Shown: positions 4,828 through 6,040 of the stretch, piece after piece
Layout: the number at the start of each line of letters is the position of its first letter
Position numbering within the stretch: the first letter of the stretch is position 1
NCBI GenBank assembly: GCA_046305255.1
Contig: JBKCCF010000236.1
Span: forward strand, 1 to 6,040
Direction: 5' to 3'
From: UBA6136 sp046305255
Lineage (GTDB): Bacteria > Pseudomonadota > Gammaproteobacteria > Methylococcales > Methylococcaceae
Length of the DNA: 6,040 bases
Notes under the pieces: model-generated
Databases searched by the model: none
The model's input: the letters and a program-made list of their open reading frames with translations, nothing else
What the model was told of the DNA's origin: nothing
Position numbers and translations under genes: made by a program

Positions 4828-6040
4828 ATGCTGATTCATGTAGATATTCGTGATCTTGCTGTTGTTCAGTCCCTGGATCTTGGCTTCGGCGCGGGGCTTA
4901 GTGTCCTGACCGGCGAAACGGGGGCGGGCAAATCCATCCTCCTGACTGCGTTGGGGCTCGCCCTGGGTGATCGGGCAGACCCTGCGTTTATCCGTCCCGG
5001 TGCCCAGCGGGCGGAAATCAATTTGAGCTTTGACTTGGCCGATTCCCCGGCCGCGAAGCAGTGGCTGGAGGATCAGGACTATGCCGATGGCGATGAATGC
5101 GTAGTTCGACGGGTGATTGCTCAGGATGGTCGATCCAGGGCTTATATCAATGGTCGACCGGTAACGTTGCAGTCGTTGCAGGATTTCGGACAGGGGTTGG
5201 TTGAAATTCATGGTCAGCATGCCCATGTCCAACTTGTAAAGGCCACGGAGCAGCGCCGTCTATTGGACGCCGCTGCGGCTAATGCCGGTCTGCTGGCCGA
5301 TGTCCAGAGGCTGTATCGGGATTGGCGGTCACTGCGGGACGAGCTGGACCGGCGGCAGAACAGCGCTGTCGATCACTCGGCCCGTATGGGGCTGCTGGAC
5401 TTTCAGATTGAGGAGCTGGAACAGCATGATATCGCGAGTCTCGATTATGTCGTGCTGGTAGAAGAGCATACGCGTCAGGCCAATGTTGGCAGAATTCTGG
5501 AGGTTGGTCAGGTGCAACTGGACGTGCTTCACGACGCCGAGCATCATGCTGTCAATGCGCAGCTGTCGCGGGCAGTGCAGGCACTGACCGAGCTCAGCCG
5601 GCTTGCTCCGGGGCTGAGTCCGACGCCTGATCTTTTGCGCGATGCGCAGGTTCAGGTCAAAGAGGCCGCCATGGTGCTACGGCATGAACTGGAGCGGCTG
5701 GACGTTGACCCCGGTCGGTTAAGCGCGCTTGATCAGCGCTTGTCTGATGTGCATCAGCTGGCGCGTAAACACCATGTGAGGCCAGAAGCCCTGCCAGAGC
5801 ATCTTGCCGCACTTAAGGCCGAGCGCGCCGCCATGATTGAAGGCGTCGGATCGCTGGAAGGCTTGCGCGAGTCGCTGGCGAAGATTGCCGATGATTATCG
5901 CGAGCGGGCCCAACAGCTGACGGCGCGGCGACAAGTGACGGCTCAGGTGTTGCAGAGCCGGATTACCGAAATCATCCAGGAATTGGGGATGCCGCAGGGC
6001 AAGCTGCTGATTGCGGTGCAGACGGCGATCGAAAAAGAGC
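4828..6040 (+). CDS. recN: DNA repair protein RecN, 5' part (runs off the right edge)
   Basis: SMC-like ATPase of the cytosol and nucleoid that acts early in repair of double-strand breaks, holding DNA for RecA-dependent recombination. The frame is open from the ATG at 4828 to the window end: 404 residues of an expected 550 or so. Visible are the N-terminal ATPase lobe starting MLIHVDIRDLAVVQ, Walker A GETGAGKS at 29-36, and the conserved RecN block EIHGQHAH at 126-133. From about residue 150 there is a long helical stretch rich in Leu, Glu, Arg, Gln and Ala, which fits the coiled-coil arms. The ABC signature and Walker B motif lie beyond the edge. The start is 2 nt after the nadK stop, with GAAG six bases upstream as a weak ribosome site, so translational coupling to nadK is likely. 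No LexA box is visible upstream of recN or nadK. Confidence 0.96.
   Translation, partial: MLIHVDIRDLAVVQSLDLGFGAGLSVLTGETGAGKSILLTALGLALGDRADPAFIRPGAQRAEINLSFDLADSPAAKQWLEDQDYADGDECVVRRVIAQDGRSRAYINGRPVTLQSLQDFGQGLVEIHGQHAHVQLVKATEQRRLLDAAAANAGLLADVQRLYRDWRSLRDELDRRQNSAVDHSARMGLLDFQIEELEQHDIASLDYVVLVEEHTRQANVGRILEVGQVQLDVLHDAEHHAVNAQLSRAVQALTELSRLAPGLSPTPDLLRDAQVQVKEAAMVLRHELERLDVDPGRLSALDQRLSDVHQLARKHHVRPEALPEHLAALKAERAAMIEGVGSLEGLRESLAKIADDYRERAQQLTARRQVTAQVLQSRITEIIQELGMPQGKLLIAVQTAIEKE

Noticed and set aside
4822..5232. 136-codon open frame on the minus strand across the start of recN
   Set aside because: It overlaps the clear RecN ATPase N-terminus with Walker A; its translation shows no family features.

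Overview
The window is a conserved chromosomal block of a proteobacterium, most likely a gammaproteobacterium of a lineage that keeps HrcA. The DnaK, GrpE and NadK sequences are of the gammaproteobacterial kind, and DnaK follows E. coli residue numbering at the key ATPase positions. The DNA is moderately GC-rich with GC-biased third positions. I see no mobile element, tRNA, rRNA, CRISPR array or sign of recent transfer. Species cannot be named from this sequence alone.

Layout. The minus strand carries a heat-shock operon read right to left: hrcA (3730-2672), grpE (2585-2028) and dnaK (1933-5). The window ends four bases after the dnaK stop, and dnaJ would be the expected next gene just outside. 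The plus strand carries nadK (3938-4825) and recN (from 4828, running off the right edge), divergent from hrcA and only 2 nt apart. The hrcA-nadK intergenic region holds the control signals: a CIRCE-type inverted repeat (3754-3780), a minus-strand sigma70-like promoter abutting it, a weaker plus-strand promoter overlapping that one, and a run of ten G residues inside a G-quadruplex-type motif in the probable nadK leader.

How it works together. HrcA is the repressor that binds CIRCE, so the operon probably represses itself. GrpE is the nucleotide exchange factor of the DnaK chaperone. A near-perfect sigma32 promoter (CTTGAAA, 13 bp, CCCCATAT) lies between grpE and dnaK, so dnaK appears to be under two heat-shock controls: HrcA/CIRCE for the whole operon and sigma32 for dnaK. 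NadK makes NADP and RecN is an SMC-like DNA repair ATPase; both are housekeeping or repair functions often found next to this operon.

Start sites were revised in three genes. The longest frames of hrcA, grpE and nadK run upstream of the probable starts; the hrcA extension translates the CIRCE element and lies upstream of the probable transcription start. I find no undescribed system here. The points worth a second look are regulatory: the dual heat-shock control, the overlapping divergent promoters beside CIRCE, and the G-rich nadK leader.
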